IMG/VR virus record: IMGVR_UViG_3300033149_002138
Span: 1 to 37,300 of that record
Origin: a virus
DNA length: 37,300 nt
Direction: 5' to 3' (one strand)
Part shown: one piece after another, positions 7,932-15,819 of the stretch
Layout: the number at the start of each line of letters is the position of its first letter
Numbering within the stretch: position 1 is the first letter of the stretch
Translations under genes and position numbers: made by a program
The notes under the pieces: model-generated
Seen by the model: the letters and a program-made list of their open reading frames with translations, nothing else
Told to the model about the DNA's origin: nothing
Databases searched by the model: none

Positions 7932-9185
7932 ATGGAAGCAGGAAGAGCCACAATTATTATAGATGCTGATACAAAGAAATTAAAAAAAGGAACAGATCAG
8001 GCTAGGAAGGAAGTTAGTAAGTTTAGTGATGTAGTAAAAAAGATGGGTGTAGCATCCATGATTGGTTGGGGAGTAGCAACAGCAGCAGTCACTAGTTATC
8101 TCAAGGATGCAACAGCAGCCTCTATTGCTTTCGAACAAAGATTTGCTTCATTTACTAGATTAATTGAGGGTGACTCTCAACGGTTTTTAAGACAATTACA
8201 AGAAGCATCAGAAGGAACTGTTAGTAGTTTACAATTAGTTACTCAAGCAAATAATGCTATTCTTTTAGGGATTGAACAAAAGCAATTACCAGAATTATTG
8301 AAAGCAGCAAGAGTATTAGGAGCAGCAGTAGGGAGAACTACTGAAGAAGCTTTTGCTGATTTAACCATTGGTATTGGTAGACAATCCCGGTTAATATTGG
8401 ATAATTTAGGTATAATTGTAAAAGCTGGAGATGCTTATGAGGAATATGCAAAAAAGATAGGGAAATCAGTAGATGCATTAAGTGGTCTTGAAAGACAACA
8501 AGCATTTAATATAGCAGTAATGGAAGGACTAGAAGAAAGCACAGGAAAGCTAAAGGGATCTATTACAGATGCAACAACTGCTTCTCAACAATTCAAAGCC
8601 CAGTGGGAAGATTTTAAAATCAAGGCTGGAGATCCTGTTAAAAAAGTTCTAACTACTTGGTTACAAGGATTTAATGAATTGGTTGACATAATGGAAAATT
8701 TGAGAGAAGCAGGAACTCCAGGAGAAAATATGACGCGTTTAGAAGCTTTATTTGGAAGAGAAAATATATTCAGAAGACTAACCCCTGAAGAAGCAGCTGC
8801 AGCAGAAGAAGCAGGAAGAGCAGAAAGAGAGGAAGCTGCAGAAGCTGAAAGAAGAAGATGGGAGATGGTTCGGGAGGGTGCTAATGAGGTCATTAGAATA
8901 GAGGAGGACATTAAGGAAATAATTAGAACTAAGGATTTAACACAAATAGAAAACATGAAAGAATTAGCTGCATTAGAAGGCCTACTAAATACCAGAAGAC
9001 AAGAGGGTATTGATATTATGGGAAAATCGTTTTTAATGGTATTAGAGCAAATAAGAAGCAAGGCTCGGGATGTAGAAGATGATATCAGATTTGGAACAAG
9101 AGGGAGAATGACCTATGCTGAATTCCAAGCCAAAAGGCAGGAGCAGATAGAGGCTGGACTAGTAACTCCAGCATCAACATTTTAA
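7932..9185 (+). CDS. Tape measure protein (short)
   Basis: 417 residues. The N-terminus (I-I-I-D-A-D-T-K-K-L-K-K-G) and following long helix are typical of phage tape measure proteins. A small hydrophobic stretch (about residues 38-55) and the segment R-Q-S-R-L-I-L-D-N-L-G-I-I-V also occur in that family. The C-terminal third is Ala/Glu/Arg-rich coiled coil. Tape measure length sets tail length; at about 1.5 angstrom per residue this predicts a tail of about 60 nm, which is short. It follows the frameshifting chaperone, as usual. No peptidase domain is seen. Confidence 0.85.
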   Translation: MEAGRATIIIDADTKKLKKGTDQARKEVSKFSDVVKKMGVASMIGWGVATAAVTSYLKDATAASIAFEQRFASFTRLIEGDSQRFLRQLQEASEGTVSSLQLVTQANNAILLGIEQKQLPELLKAARVLGAAVGRTTEEAFADLTIGIGRQSRLILDNLGIIVKAGDAYEEYAKKIGKSVDALSGLERQQAFNIAVMEGLEESTGKLKGSITDATTASQQFKAQWEDFKIKAGDPVKKVLTTWLQGFNELVDIMENLREAGTPGENMTRLEALFGRENIFRRLTPEEAAAAEEAGRAEREEAAEAERRRWEMVREGANEVIRIEEDIKEIIRTKDLTQIENMKELAALEGLLNTRRQEGIDIMGKSFLMVLEQIRSKARDVEDDIRFGTRGRMTYAEFQAKRQEQIEAGLVTPASTF

Positions 9186-9187
9186 AA

Positions 9188-9544
9188 ATGGTAAGTCAAT
9201 ATGCAAATACTATTCAATTTGGATCTCTTACATTATCTGTAGATAGATTAACGGCTGTAAAAGTGCCTCATACTAGTAAACAAGTAATAGGTACAAGTTT
9301 GAGACAAAGAGAAATACCTGGAACAACCTTGCAGGACTGGAGCATAATTATTGAAGGAAGGCATGTTGATGCTAACAGGCACACAGACAGGGAAACCTTA
9401 GAGGGATATGATGATCTTACAACCCATACTCTGACTGATGGGATTCATGATGGAGAATATTTTATAGTGAGATTAGAGTATAATGATGTTTCAAACAAAC
9501 CAACAAGTTATAGTTTTAGATTAGTATTGATTCAGGACCAATAA
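9188..9544 (+). CDS. Distal tail / tail-tip protein candidate
   Basis: 118 residues and beta-rich, with Q-F-G-S-L-T-L, R-E-I-P-G-T-T-L-Q-D-W-S-I-I-I-E-G and a closing strand pair (Y-F-I-V-R-L-E-Y...Y-S-F-R-L-V-L-I). It lies directly after the tape measure gene, where siphoviruses encode the distal tail (Dit) ring. The size fits only the N-terminal ring domain of Dit. No decisive motif; the call is from position and strand pattern. Confidence 0.55.
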   Translation: MVSQYANTIQFGSLTLSVDRLTAVKVPHTSKQVIGTSLRQREIPGTTLQDWSIIIEGRHVDANRHTDRETLEGYDDLTTHTLTDGIHDGEYFIVRLEYNDVSNKPTSYSFRLVLIQDQ

Positions 9545-9545
9545 A

Positions 9546-12149
9546 ATGAAAGGTATATGGATATTTATAGGGATTTTAGCATTTTTGATTTTAATTAATG
9601 GTGGATGTATTAAGGGGAAAGAGCCTTTGGTTCCTGAGGAGAAAGAGAAGCAGTTGAGACAATTGGGAGGGGGAGAGCCAGGTAAGAACATAACTATTTA
9701 TTTGGATGGAGAGCCAATAGATAGAAAATATGAATATGAAACTTATTCTAATATAACTGCTATCGTGGATAATTCATCAATAAGTTTATGTATAGATTTA
9801 GATGCTCCTGATTATGGAGATAATTATACTTGTGGTACTCTAGGAGAATCAATAAACATATCTTATCTTGTTGGAGATTTAAGTTCTGATAATTGGACTG
9901 TTGATGAGAGCGAGACTTTAGATTTTACTCTAAGTAAAACTCAACAAATTAATATGACTTCAAAAGAGAATGTGACAATAACACAATTAGAGTTTAATAT
10001 AACTGGCAAAGATAATTCAGGATATCCAATAGATCTATTTTGTGATGTTGCTAATGATGGAAGTATTGATTTCTATCTTGTAGGAAATTTAACTGGAAAT
10101 ATAATACATCAAAGTTATTCAGAAGGATTGCAGACAAATACAATTACTTATCCTACAGCAGGAAGCAGTATAATTTATGTTAATTTATCAAGTTTTGATT
10201 TAACAAATATGGCTATTGAGAATGGTACTATAAACTTAACTGGGGGCACTGCAAATCCAGAATCTTATGATTATACAGAATACTACTGGAATGATTCTTA
10301 TATCTATGATGTAGAATCAACAGTTACAAATCAGTGGCAATATGAGAATTTCAGTTTAGGAGATATAAGTGGAAGATGGAGTGGAAGTTATTCTGTTAGT
10401 ACAGGAAAGTATGTTGGTACTTCATCATCTTGTACTTGTTCTGGAACAGGAAATTGTGATAATTCAAATACAGATAGTAAATCAAGTAATTTCTATTCAC
10501 AAACATTAGATTTTACAGAATATGGTAGTATGTTTATTAAAGTTAATGTTCAAGGAAGTGGTAGTTATGATTCTAATCCTTGTACAGAAACTGCTGGAGG
10601 AAGTGGTTCAGGCTCTCTTAGTATTAGAGATAAAACCTTAGGTTCTAATGTGTTGAGTGTCCATAGTGAATCATGTGGAGATAGTGGAGTGGGTTCTGGT
10701 AGCAGTACTGGATGTAGTGATACATCTATTTGGGAATTTAGAAAGGTTGGAAATAAAATAATGGTTTATGATGATGGAGTTTATGATAGTGAAGTTGCAT
10801 TTGATTCTACTCACCAATATGAGGTTTATCTTTCTACTTCTTGCTCTTGTGAATCTTGGAAATATGATGCTGGAGGAAGTGGGAGTGCATATATTTATAA
10901 TATTAACATGACTGGAATTACTGGAGAGATGACTGGTGACTTTACATGGGGCAATGGTTCAGTAACATCAGAAATGTTAGCAAACTTCTCAAGCAATATA
11001 ACATCAGCAACTCTAACAGCAACAGAATCAGTGCCAGACAATACAGAAACCCATTATTATCTTTCAGCAGATAATGGAACAACTTGGGAATCAGTTCAGA
11101 GCGGAATCAATCATGTATTTGCAGTCGGAGGACAATACTTAAAATACAGAGCCAATGCAACAGGAACAAGTGTTCAGGATAGTGATGGAGATTTAAGTGA
11201 ACAAGCAATAATCAAGGATATTAGAATACAAGTTATTGCCGGAACCCCAGAAAATATAAGTTTGGATATTGGAGCAGACGGAGTTAATGAGTGGGAGATG
11301 AATGGTACTCTTTATTCTAATGAAAGCATTGTTGCTAACTGGATTGGAAGTTCTGTAACTGATTATATGAGTGATAATTGTATAGGGGAATTAACATGCT
11401 TGTTTCCAATAAAATTAACCACAGAGGCTCCCGGAGCAATAGTCTGGAATTTACTGGATCAGAATCAAACAATAGAAAAGATAGTAGTTAGTGAATTAGA
11501 TAATCTTACTATACAAACAACTGAGAATTCAACACTGCCAATTGCTTGTTCAACAACAGCATTACAGGGAGATGTCAATTTTACTAGTTTAGATCTAAGA
11601 TATATTGCTGACGGGAATGTAACAGTATTTGCTTATGATGCAAACGATGTAACTGTTAATGATACAAAAACAATAATGGTAAGATATAGTGATTTTGAAT
11701 TTAATTGGCCACTGCATATTCCGGGATTTTATTTGATACCTACAAATTTGACAGACTATAATGTGACTCCAATCAGGCAGACTATTGAATATTGCGATAA
11801 TGATAACAGAAGCTTGGGCTATTGCGAGAATGAGAGCATACCAATATTTAATGTAACTAATCTAGCCAAGACAGATCCCATTGATATTTATCTTAAATAT
11901 GATATGAGTGCTGGATGCATTAACATTACTGCTGATGATGATATAAATAAAACAGGGGGAATCATGCTGAATAATGAAACATCCCAGAAAATAATAGACA
12001 ATTTGCAGATTAACTCAAACCAAGGGATATGGACATGGGTTGATCTGATTGGATGCAGTATTTCTGATTTTGTTTGGTATAATATTACATTCAAATTTGA
12101 TTCCCTCTGCGATGAATGTGTCGTTACATCAGACGCATTCAGGGATTAA
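9546..12149 (+). CDS. Large secreted glycoprotein inside the tail-tip cassette
   Basis: 867 residues. Residues 1-20 are a strong hydrophobic signal followed by Cys21 (I-N-G-G-C), an imperfect lipobox, then a charged segment. The rest is rich in Asn/Thr/Ser with very many N-x-S/T sequons. Residues about 265-455 form a Gly/Ser/Cys-rich beta domain (C-T-C-S-G-T-G-N-C...S-C-S-C-E-S-W). Residues about 460-560 resemble surface beta-sandwich repeats (T-H-Y-Y-L-S-A-D-N-G-T-T-W). It sits between the distal tail candidate and the tail hub, one to two bases from each. That suggests a tail-tip adhesin, yet its signal peptide predicts export. It could be a tail-tip receptor-binding protein assembled at the membrane or a host-surface protein that shares the operon. 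Confidence 0.7.
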   Translation: MKGIWIFIGILAFLILINGGCIKGKEPLVPEEKEKQLRQLGGGEPGKNITIYLDGEPIDRKYEYETYSNITAIVDNSSISLCIDLDAPDYGDNYTCGTLGESINISYLVGDLSSDNWTVDESETLDFTLSKTQQINMTSKENVTITQLEFNITGKDNSGYPIDLFCDVANDGSIDFYLVGNLTGNIIHQSYSEGLQTNTITYPTAGSSIIYVNLSSFDLTNMAIENGTINLTGGTANPESYDYTEYYWNDSYIYDVESTVTNQWQYENFSLGDISGRWSGSYSVSTGKYVGTSSSCTCSGTGNCDNSNTDSKSSNFYSQTLDFTEYGSMFIKVNVQGSGSYDSNPCTETAGGSGSGSLSIRDKTLGSNVLSVHSESCGDSGVGSGSSTGCSDTSIWEFRKVGNKIMVYDDGVYDSEVAFDSTHQYEVYLSTSCSCESWKYDAGGSGSAYIYNINMTGITGEMTGDFTWGNGSVTSEMLANFSSNITSATLTATESVPDNTETHYYLSADNGTTWESVQSGINHVFAVGGQYLKYRANATGTSVQDSDGDLSEQAIIKDIRIQVIAGTPENISLDIGADGVNEWEMNGTLYSNESIVANWIGSSVTDYMSDNCIGELTCLFPIKLTTEAPGAIVWNLLDQNQTIEKIVVSELDNLTIQTTENSTLPIACSTTALQGDVNFTSLDLRYIADGNVTVFAYDANDVTVNDTKTIMVRYSDFEFNWPLHIPGFYLIPTNLTDYNVTPIRQTIEYCDNDNRSLGYCENESIPIFNVTNLAKTDPIDIYLKYDMSAGCINITADDDINKTGGIMLNNETSQKIIDNLQINSNQGIWTWVDLIGCSISDFVWYNITFKFDSLCDECVVTSDAFRD

Positions 12150-12151
12150 AA

Positions 12152-13678
12152 ATGGTGGCCAGATTAACAAGAGAGGAAGGATCAGGAATTATTTTATTAC
12201 CAGTCGATACAAAATATCCCAAATGGAAGATTACTATTGGAGGTGAGGATGTTACACCATATGTTATTTTTGCAGAGGTTGTATTGGTGGCAACGCACAG
12301 ATTAAGCTATGCTAATCTAATGCTGGATAATGACAAAGGAAGATTTAATGATAAATGGGATCCTACAACAGAAAGGGTGGCTATTAAAGTTTATTTTGAT
12401 TATGCGACTGCCTCTACATTTACAACCCATGTCCCTACTAATCAAATATTTGAGGGGAAATTAGACAAGAATCCAGTATCACTGACTTCGGATGGGTGGA
12501 TTATGAATTTGAGTGCAAGAGACAGGCCTGAATTGTTTGATATGACCACAACTATTGAATTTGATTCTGAAAATGTAGATTCAGCAATAAAATCAGTTAT
12601 TGCAGATGTTAATTCCCAGGCAGGCTATACAGTAATTTCAGAAGGAAGTATAGAAGCAACCTCTACAAAGACATCAAGATCATACAGGGACGAGAGATAT
12701 ATAAATATTTTGGCTGACTTATGCGACAGAGCAGGATTTGATGCAAGGATAAATACTGACGGGACTTATGATGCATTCACAAGAGGATCAGAAATATGTT
12801 TAAGAGAGGGGATTGCATCAGGAGCAAATCTATTCTTATGCCCTCCAATAGGGCCTGATGCAACAGAGATCAGGAATTATATTAAAGGATACGGCCCTGA
12901 TAAAGAGGGATGCTTGTTATTGTGGACTAAAAAAAGCTCTACCTTAACCCCATGGAGAAAGGATGAAATTATCAATGATACTTCTATACAGAATTTAGAG
13001 CAGCTTAAAGACAGATTAACAAAAGAGTATGATAATTTGAGTGATGCAGAATCCAAAGGATCCTTAATAACAATAGGGCTGCCTTATTTGAAACCAGGAC
13101 AGGCACTGCCTGTTTTTGTAGAATATGTTTATAATGGAACTCCCAGCGTTGAGCAGGTTTCTCATATATTCAGCATGGGAGGAGTAGAATCCAGAGTATC
13201 TATTAATGAGCTGGAGAAAGATGGCTTAAAGATGATAAGAGATAATGACAGGGACATAAGGGAAAAATCTACATTTAACAATCCGAATAACATGACGCAT
13301 TCATATCACTTTACATTCGATAATGATGATGATATTGAAACTCATTCAGGGACAGAAACAGCCAATGGAAAACTAAAACTAACAACAGGCAATGATACAG
13401 GAACTGCAATTTCCAAGGAATTATCAGTTGATGAAAATATGAATTATGCTGAAATCAGATTTAATGGCAATGATGACTGCGACTTATGTACCTTCGATGT
13501 AAGCACTGATGGATCTAATTACGAGGAGAATGTATCTTTTGGCACCAAGGGAGAGCCAGGAGATATTATTAACATCACCAACCCTGGGAAGAAAATCAAA
13601 GTCAAGATTCACATGAAGTCCAGCACTGCAAAGCCAACACCAGAAATTGAGAGCTGTGTTGTTTTGAGTAAAACTTAA
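12152..13678 (+). CDS. Tail hub / baseplate hub protein candidate
   Basis: The start is chosen at ATG 12152, two bases after the previous stop; an in-frame ATG at 12116 would overlap that gene. 508 residues. Residues about 20-115 have the pattern of hub N-terminal domains (W-K-I-T-I-G-G-E-D-V-T-P-Y-V...L-M-L-D-N-D-K-G-R-F). Residues about 140-240 carry S-A-I-K-S-V-I-A-D-V and Y-I-N-I-L-A-D-L-C-D-R-A-G-F-D-A-R-I, typical of gp27/gpD-like tail hubs. The C-terminal about 110 residues are a separate beta-sandwich, possibly glycan-binding. Position after the tape measure and tip genes supports the call. Confidence 0.72.
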   Translation: MVARLTREEGSGIILLPVDTKYPKWKITIGGEDVTPYVIFAEVVLVATHRLSYANLMLDNDKGRFNDKWDPTTERVAIKVYFDYATASTFTTHVPTNQIFEGKLDKNPVSLTSDGWIMNLSARDRPELFDMTTTIEFDSENVDSAIKSVIADVNSQAGYTVISEGSIEATSTKTSRSYRDERYINILADLCDRAGFDARINTDGTYDAFTRGSEICLREGIASGANLFLCPPIGPDATEIRNYIKGYGPDKEGCLLLWTKKSSTLTPWRKDEIINDTSIQNLEQLKDRLTKEYDNLSDAESKGSLITIGLPYLKPGQALPVFVEYVYNGTPSVEQVSHIFSMGGVESRVSINELEKDGLKMIRDNDRDIREKSTFNNPNNMTHSYHFTFDNDDDIETHSGTETANGKLKLTTGNDTGTAISKELSVDENMNYAEIRFNGNDDCDLCTFDVSTDGSNYEENVSFGTKGEPGDIINITNPGKKIKVKIHMKSSTAKPTPEIESCVVLSKT

Positions 13679-13704
13679 ATATATGGAGGTATTAATAAAA
13701 AAAA

Positions 13705-14526
13705 ATGGCCCCAAACCAACTTATGAAGAATTTCTTAGATTTTCTAAATAGATTTATTATCTTGAGGAAGAAGAGAAGGAAGTATGAGAAGAGGAAAAGA
13801 CCCTCTAATACTAAAAAAATAAAAGCATTGGAAGCAGAGATTAGCAGATTAAAAAAAGAGATTACAAAACTTACAAATCAATTAAAAATATATCTGAAAG
13901 AAATAGATTTATCCTTTATACCGAATAGCTGGACTAAGGTAAAGCAGGAGGATGTAGTCACCAACAAAACACAACAGGATGGTATTGCTCTCCAGTTGGA
14001 TATCAGGGACTTATTCAACTCCACAGTATATTCAAGGACATGGGCTGAACAGGTAATATCAGAAGTAGGCCCGATGAGATCAAGAGAATCCCTAGATTCT
14101 TATTTTAATAGACTAGCTTTGTCTGCTGCAAATTTGGTAGTTTTAAATATATATTATGAAACCAACCAATCCCAGTTTAAGGTTGCTGACAGATGGAATA
14201 ATGGAGATACTGCAATAGTCACCAAAAAGGGAGACTGCGACCTTTCTGTGAGGGTTTTTGTAAGAGTTCTGAATGATGTTTTGGATGAATTAAAGATGTA
14301 TGGATACAAGAAATATGTGTTCCAGTGCATTGGAATCTTTGCTAAAGTGGGGCATAGCTGGGGAATGGTTTACAATCCGGTAGATAAGAAATTCAAGCTG
14401 ATTGAATGCACAAGAGACGAAAGATATAATTCATTACCGACGATGCCATCTAACTATGATATGTGGTTCTGTTTGAATTTCAAGAACATCTGGTATTTGA
14501 ATCAAAACTGGAGGCAGTTCCTATAA
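13705..14526 (+). CDS. Transglutaminase-like cysteine protease (candidate cell-envelope lysin)
   Basis: 273 residues. Residues 1-35 are very basic, and residues about 35-70 form a coiled coil. A transglutaminase-like core follows, with Cys178 in K-G-D-C-D-L-S at the start of a helix, His217 in V-G-H-S-W-G-M-V-Y and Glu234 in F-K-L-I-E-C-T. The usual third residue is Asp, so Glu would be a conservative change. Transglutaminase-fold cysteine peptidases include the pseudomurein endopeptidases of methanogen viruses (PeiW/PeiP). The gene is followed by two small membrane proteins, so it may be the lysis enzyme or a tail-borne entry enzyme. The GGAGG site is at 13684-13688. Confidence 0.72.
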   Translation: MAPNQLMKNFLDFLNRFIILRKKRRKYEKRKRPSNTKKIKALEAEISRLKKEITKLTNQLKIYLKEIDLSFIPNSWTKVKQEDVVTNKTQQDGIALQLDIRDLFNSTVYSRTWAEQVISEVGPMRSRESLDSYFNRLALSAANLVVLNIYYETNQSQFKVADRWNNGDTAIVTKKGDCDLSVRVFVRVLNDVLDELKMYGYKKYVFQCIGIFAKVGHSWGMVYNPVDKKFKLIECTRDERYNSLPTMPSNYDMWFCLNFKNIWYLNQNWRQFL

Positions 14527-14681
14527 TGGAGCAGTTAATAAAAATAGAGGTTGGGAAGTTAAAAAGGCATCATAAAAAGAAGTTCGATTTACTAGAAAAA
14601 GCAATAAAGAGATTGGACTTCTGGATCAGAATAGGCATGATTGTGGTTATTCTGCTTCAAATAATAAGTTTATTAACATAA
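14526..14681 (+). CDS. XhlA-like small membrane protein (lysis accessory candidate)
   Basis: The start is chosen at ATG 14526, overlapping the protease stop (TAATG). The in-frame extension to 14463 lies wholly in the protease gene. The 51-residue protein has an amphipathic basic helix (residues 1-33, K-L-K-R-H-H-K-K-K-F-D-L-L-E-K-A-I-K-R-L) followed by one C-terminal membrane segment (I-G-M-I-V-V-I-L-L-Q-I-I-S-L-L). This is the layout of XhlA/haemolysin-type phage lysis accessory proteins. The role is inferred from topology and its place between a protease and a second small membrane protein. Confidence 0.65.
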   Translation: MEQLIKIEVGKLKRHHKKKFDLLEKAIKRLDFWIRIGMIVVILLQIISLLT

Positions 14682-14694
14682 GGAGGTTAAAAAT

Positions 14695-14955
14695 ATGGAA
14701 GAGGTTGTTATAACTTTGGGGGCAGGCCTTGGAGCCTCTATGGTAAGAAGTTTTGTGGGATGGCTGGAAAATGCTATGGAAGATTCCAAGATTACAGCAT
14801 ACGAGTTAGGCCAGTTGGGAGCAACTATTGCTAGATTATTAGTATTGACTTTGGGTGCTAAATATGCATTGAATTTAGAGCCACTAGCTGCTGCAGGATC
14901 AGCAATAATAGCAGACTTTATCATAATGGCCATCAAGAAAATTAGAAGGAAATAA
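14695..14955 (+). CDS. Holin-like small membrane protein
   Basis: 86 residues with GGAGG at 14682-14686. Glycine- and alanine-rich hydrophobic stretches occur at about residues 4-22 and 40-80, separated by an acidic loop (W-L-E-N-A-M-E-D-S-K-I). The protein ends in a basic tail (I-K-K-I-R-R-K). Two or three short membrane segments plus a positively charged C-terminus is a holin-like layout. It is the last gene of the late operon, followed at once by a T-rich terminator. Holin function in an archaeal virus is inferred, not shown by homology. Confidence 0.6.
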   Translation: MEEVVITLGAGLGASMVRSFVGWLENAMEDSKITAYELGQLGATIARLLVLTLGAKYALNLEPLAAAGSAIIADFIIMAIKKIRRK

Positions 14956-14976
14956 TCTCTTTCTTTTTTTATTTTT
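14956..14976 (+). terminator. T-rich terminator after the late operon
   Basis: Directly after the stop of the holin-like gene the sequence is CTCTTTC followed by T7 (14964-14970), A and T5 (14972-14976). Archaeal RNA polymerase terminates on such coding-strand T-runs without a hairpin. It closes the long structural/lysis operon. Confidence 0.7.
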
Positions 14977-15016
14977 ATCGGTTTTACTAATGGTTTTACT
15001 TATCTATTTACTTACG

Positions 15017-15069
15017 AATTGAAGTAAGGGGCAGTTTATGAAGTAATTGAAGTAAGGGGCAGTTTATGA
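15017..15069. repeat. Tandem 25-base direct repeat, period 28
   Basis: Two perfect copies of a 25-base sequence (15017-15041 and 15045-15069), starting AATTGAAGTAAGGGG and ending GTTTATGA, are separated by AGT. Copy 1 overlaps an inverted pair CTTAC...GTAAG (15011-15028). A 28-base period is a little under three helical turns. Regulator binding sites or minimal iterons are possible. Confidence 0.85.
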
Positions 15070-15091
15070 CACTTTGTGGTGTATAACAAAT

Positions 15092-15100
15092 TTTATATAT
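15092..15100 (+). promoter_or_regulatory. TATA box, early promoter candidate
   Basis: TTTATATAT lies just after the tandem repeats. Transcription would start near 15120-15125, giving a leader that contains the CAGACAA motifs and the hairpin at 15169-15220 before the first early gene. Confidence 0.5.
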
Positions 15101-15138
15101 CAGTTATGCTTTCCTAGATAAAAATGTAAAGGAGGTGT

Positions 15139-15157
15139 CAGACAAGAAGTCAGACAA
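15139..15157. promoter_or_regulatory. Operator-like CAGACAA pair
   Basis: CAGACAA occurs at 15139-15145 and 15151-15157, spaced 12 bases start to start. The inverted form TTGTCTG lies at 15330-15336, ten bases before the first early gene. Repeated short sites near a ribbon-helix-helix-like gene suggest autoregulation. The partner protein is inferred. Confidence 0.45.
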
Positions 15158-15168
15158 TTCAACCTAAA

Positions 15169-15220
15169 AGAAGTTAAAATATCCCAACAACTCAACCTGT
15201 TGTAGGGATGTTTTACTTCT
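15169..15220 (+). ncRNA. Long hairpin in the early leader
   Basis: The left arm from 15169 (AGAAGTTAAAATATCCC...) pairs with the right arm ending at 15220 (...GGGATGTTTTACTTCT). There are about 19 paired positions, including one T-G wobble, plus one bulged T, one A-A mismatch and a 7-base loop. The wobble suits a + strand RNA. It may be a structured leader, an attenuator or a protein-binding site; the T-run expected of a terminator is absent. Confidence 0.6.
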
Positions 15221-15228
15221 ATATAAAG
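15219..15228 (+). promoter_or_regulatory. TATA box before the first early gene
   Basis: CTATATAAAG directly follows the hairpin. Transcription would begin near 15250 and read the regulator gene at 15346 with a leader of about 95 bases. The overlap with the hairpin's 3' end means that structure and promoter share bases. Confidence 0.5.
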
Positions 15229-15328
15229 GTTTTGGTTATTGAATGATTTTGGTAGATAGCAGTAGATAAAAAAAGAGTTAAAAGAGAGGATTTATCGACG
15301 ATAAAATAAAAAAGATTCAAGATCTAAA

Positions 15329-15337
15329 ATTGTCTGA
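15329..15337. promoter_or_regulatory. Inverted CAGACAA site before the first early gene
   Basis: ATTGTCTGA is the reverse complement of the CAGACAA motif seen twice at 15139-15157. It lies within the last 20 bases before the ATG at 15346, where a bound protein could block transcription or translation of that gene. Confidence 0.4.
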
Positions 15338-15345
15338 TTTAAAGT

Positions 15346-15645
15346 ATGACAATTATTAAAATGGGGGAGAAAAAAGTGAGAATAAGTTTTAGACCAACAA
15401 TCAAGACACTATATGTCTTAAAGCAGCTTGGTTTTTTGGATGGCAAGGGAAGAGTTAAATCCAAATGGGGAATGTTAAGCGACTTTATAAATAGGAGAAT
15501 AACAGCAACCTATGATCACAGCACAGACTTCCAGATTGAGAGCAGAAGATTTTTGATAGTAAAATATCAGGCAGAAATAGAAGAGCTTAAATCAAAGATA
15601 GCAAATCTAGGAAAAGAGATTTGTGAGATAAAAGTGGAGGCTTAA
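15346..15645 (+). CDS. Small DNA-binding protein candidate (ribbon-helix-helix-like)
   Basis: 99 residues from ATG 15346; ATG 15361 (five codons on) is an alternative. The N-terminal strand K-V-R-I-S-F-R-P-T-I is followed by helix I-K-T-L-Y-V-L-K-Q-L-G-F, a turn, then M-L-S-D-F-I-N-R-R-I. This strand-helix-helix order resembles MetJ/Arc (ribbon-helix-helix) repressors. The C-terminal 35 residues are coiled coil, likely for oligomerisation. As first gene after the control region with repeated operator-like sites, it may be the main viral regulator. Confidence 0.6.
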   Translation: MTIIKMGEKKVRISFRPTIKTLYVLKQLGFLDGKGRVKSKWGMLSDFINRRITATYDHSTDFQIESRRFLIVKYQAEIEELKSKIANLGKEICEIKVEA

Positions 15646-15647
15646 AA

Positions 15648-15773
15648 ATGGATGAAGATATAATAAAGGTATTGAAACACATCAGAGCAATAGGTGGATG
15701 GATCCTGGCATTGATGGTCCTGTCTATGTTTGCAGGATGTATTAGTTTTATGGATTCTTTGGCAGGAATCTAA
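15648..15773 (+). CDS. Small membrane protein, 41 residues
   Basis: ATG 15648 follows the previous stop by two bases. The stop is TAA 15771-15773. It has a charged N-terminal helix (M-D-E-D-I-I-K-V-L-K-H-I-R), then one membrane segment (G-W-I-L-A-L-M-V-L-S-M-F-A-G-C-I-S-F). Cys32 in F-A-G-C looks like a lipobox, so a tiny lipoprotein is possible. The tight spacing supports it as a real gene. Confidence 0.5.
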   Translation: MDEDIIKVLKHIRAIGGWILALMVLSMFAGCISFMDSLAGI

Positions 15774-15819
15774 AAGAAAGAGAAAGGTTCCCCCAAACCC
15801 CCTCCAAAGAGAAAGAAAA

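Larger units (their letters stand above)
14956..15345. other. Main intergenic control region (no gene)
   Basis: The only stretch above 300 bases without a gene. It separates late (tail/lysis) from early genes. In order it holds a T-rich terminator, a tandem direct repeat, a TATA box, two copies of CAGACAA, a long hairpin, a second TATA box, and an inverted third copy of the motif just before the first early gene. It is the best candidate for the early promoter/operator, and possibly the origin of replication; the origin role is speculation from the repeats. Confidence 0.6.

Noticed and set aside
8585-9061. Minus-strand open frame (158 codons) opposite the tape measure gene
   Set aside because: Shadow of the Ala/Glu-rich coiled coil; composition unlike real genes here and no start signals.
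12049-12246. Plus-strand frame across the 9546/12152 gene junction
   Set aside because: It overlaps two well-supported genes in another frame and has no ribosome-binding site.
15017-15069. CRISPR array remnant
   Set aside because: Only two copies with a 3-base gap; too short for a spacer.
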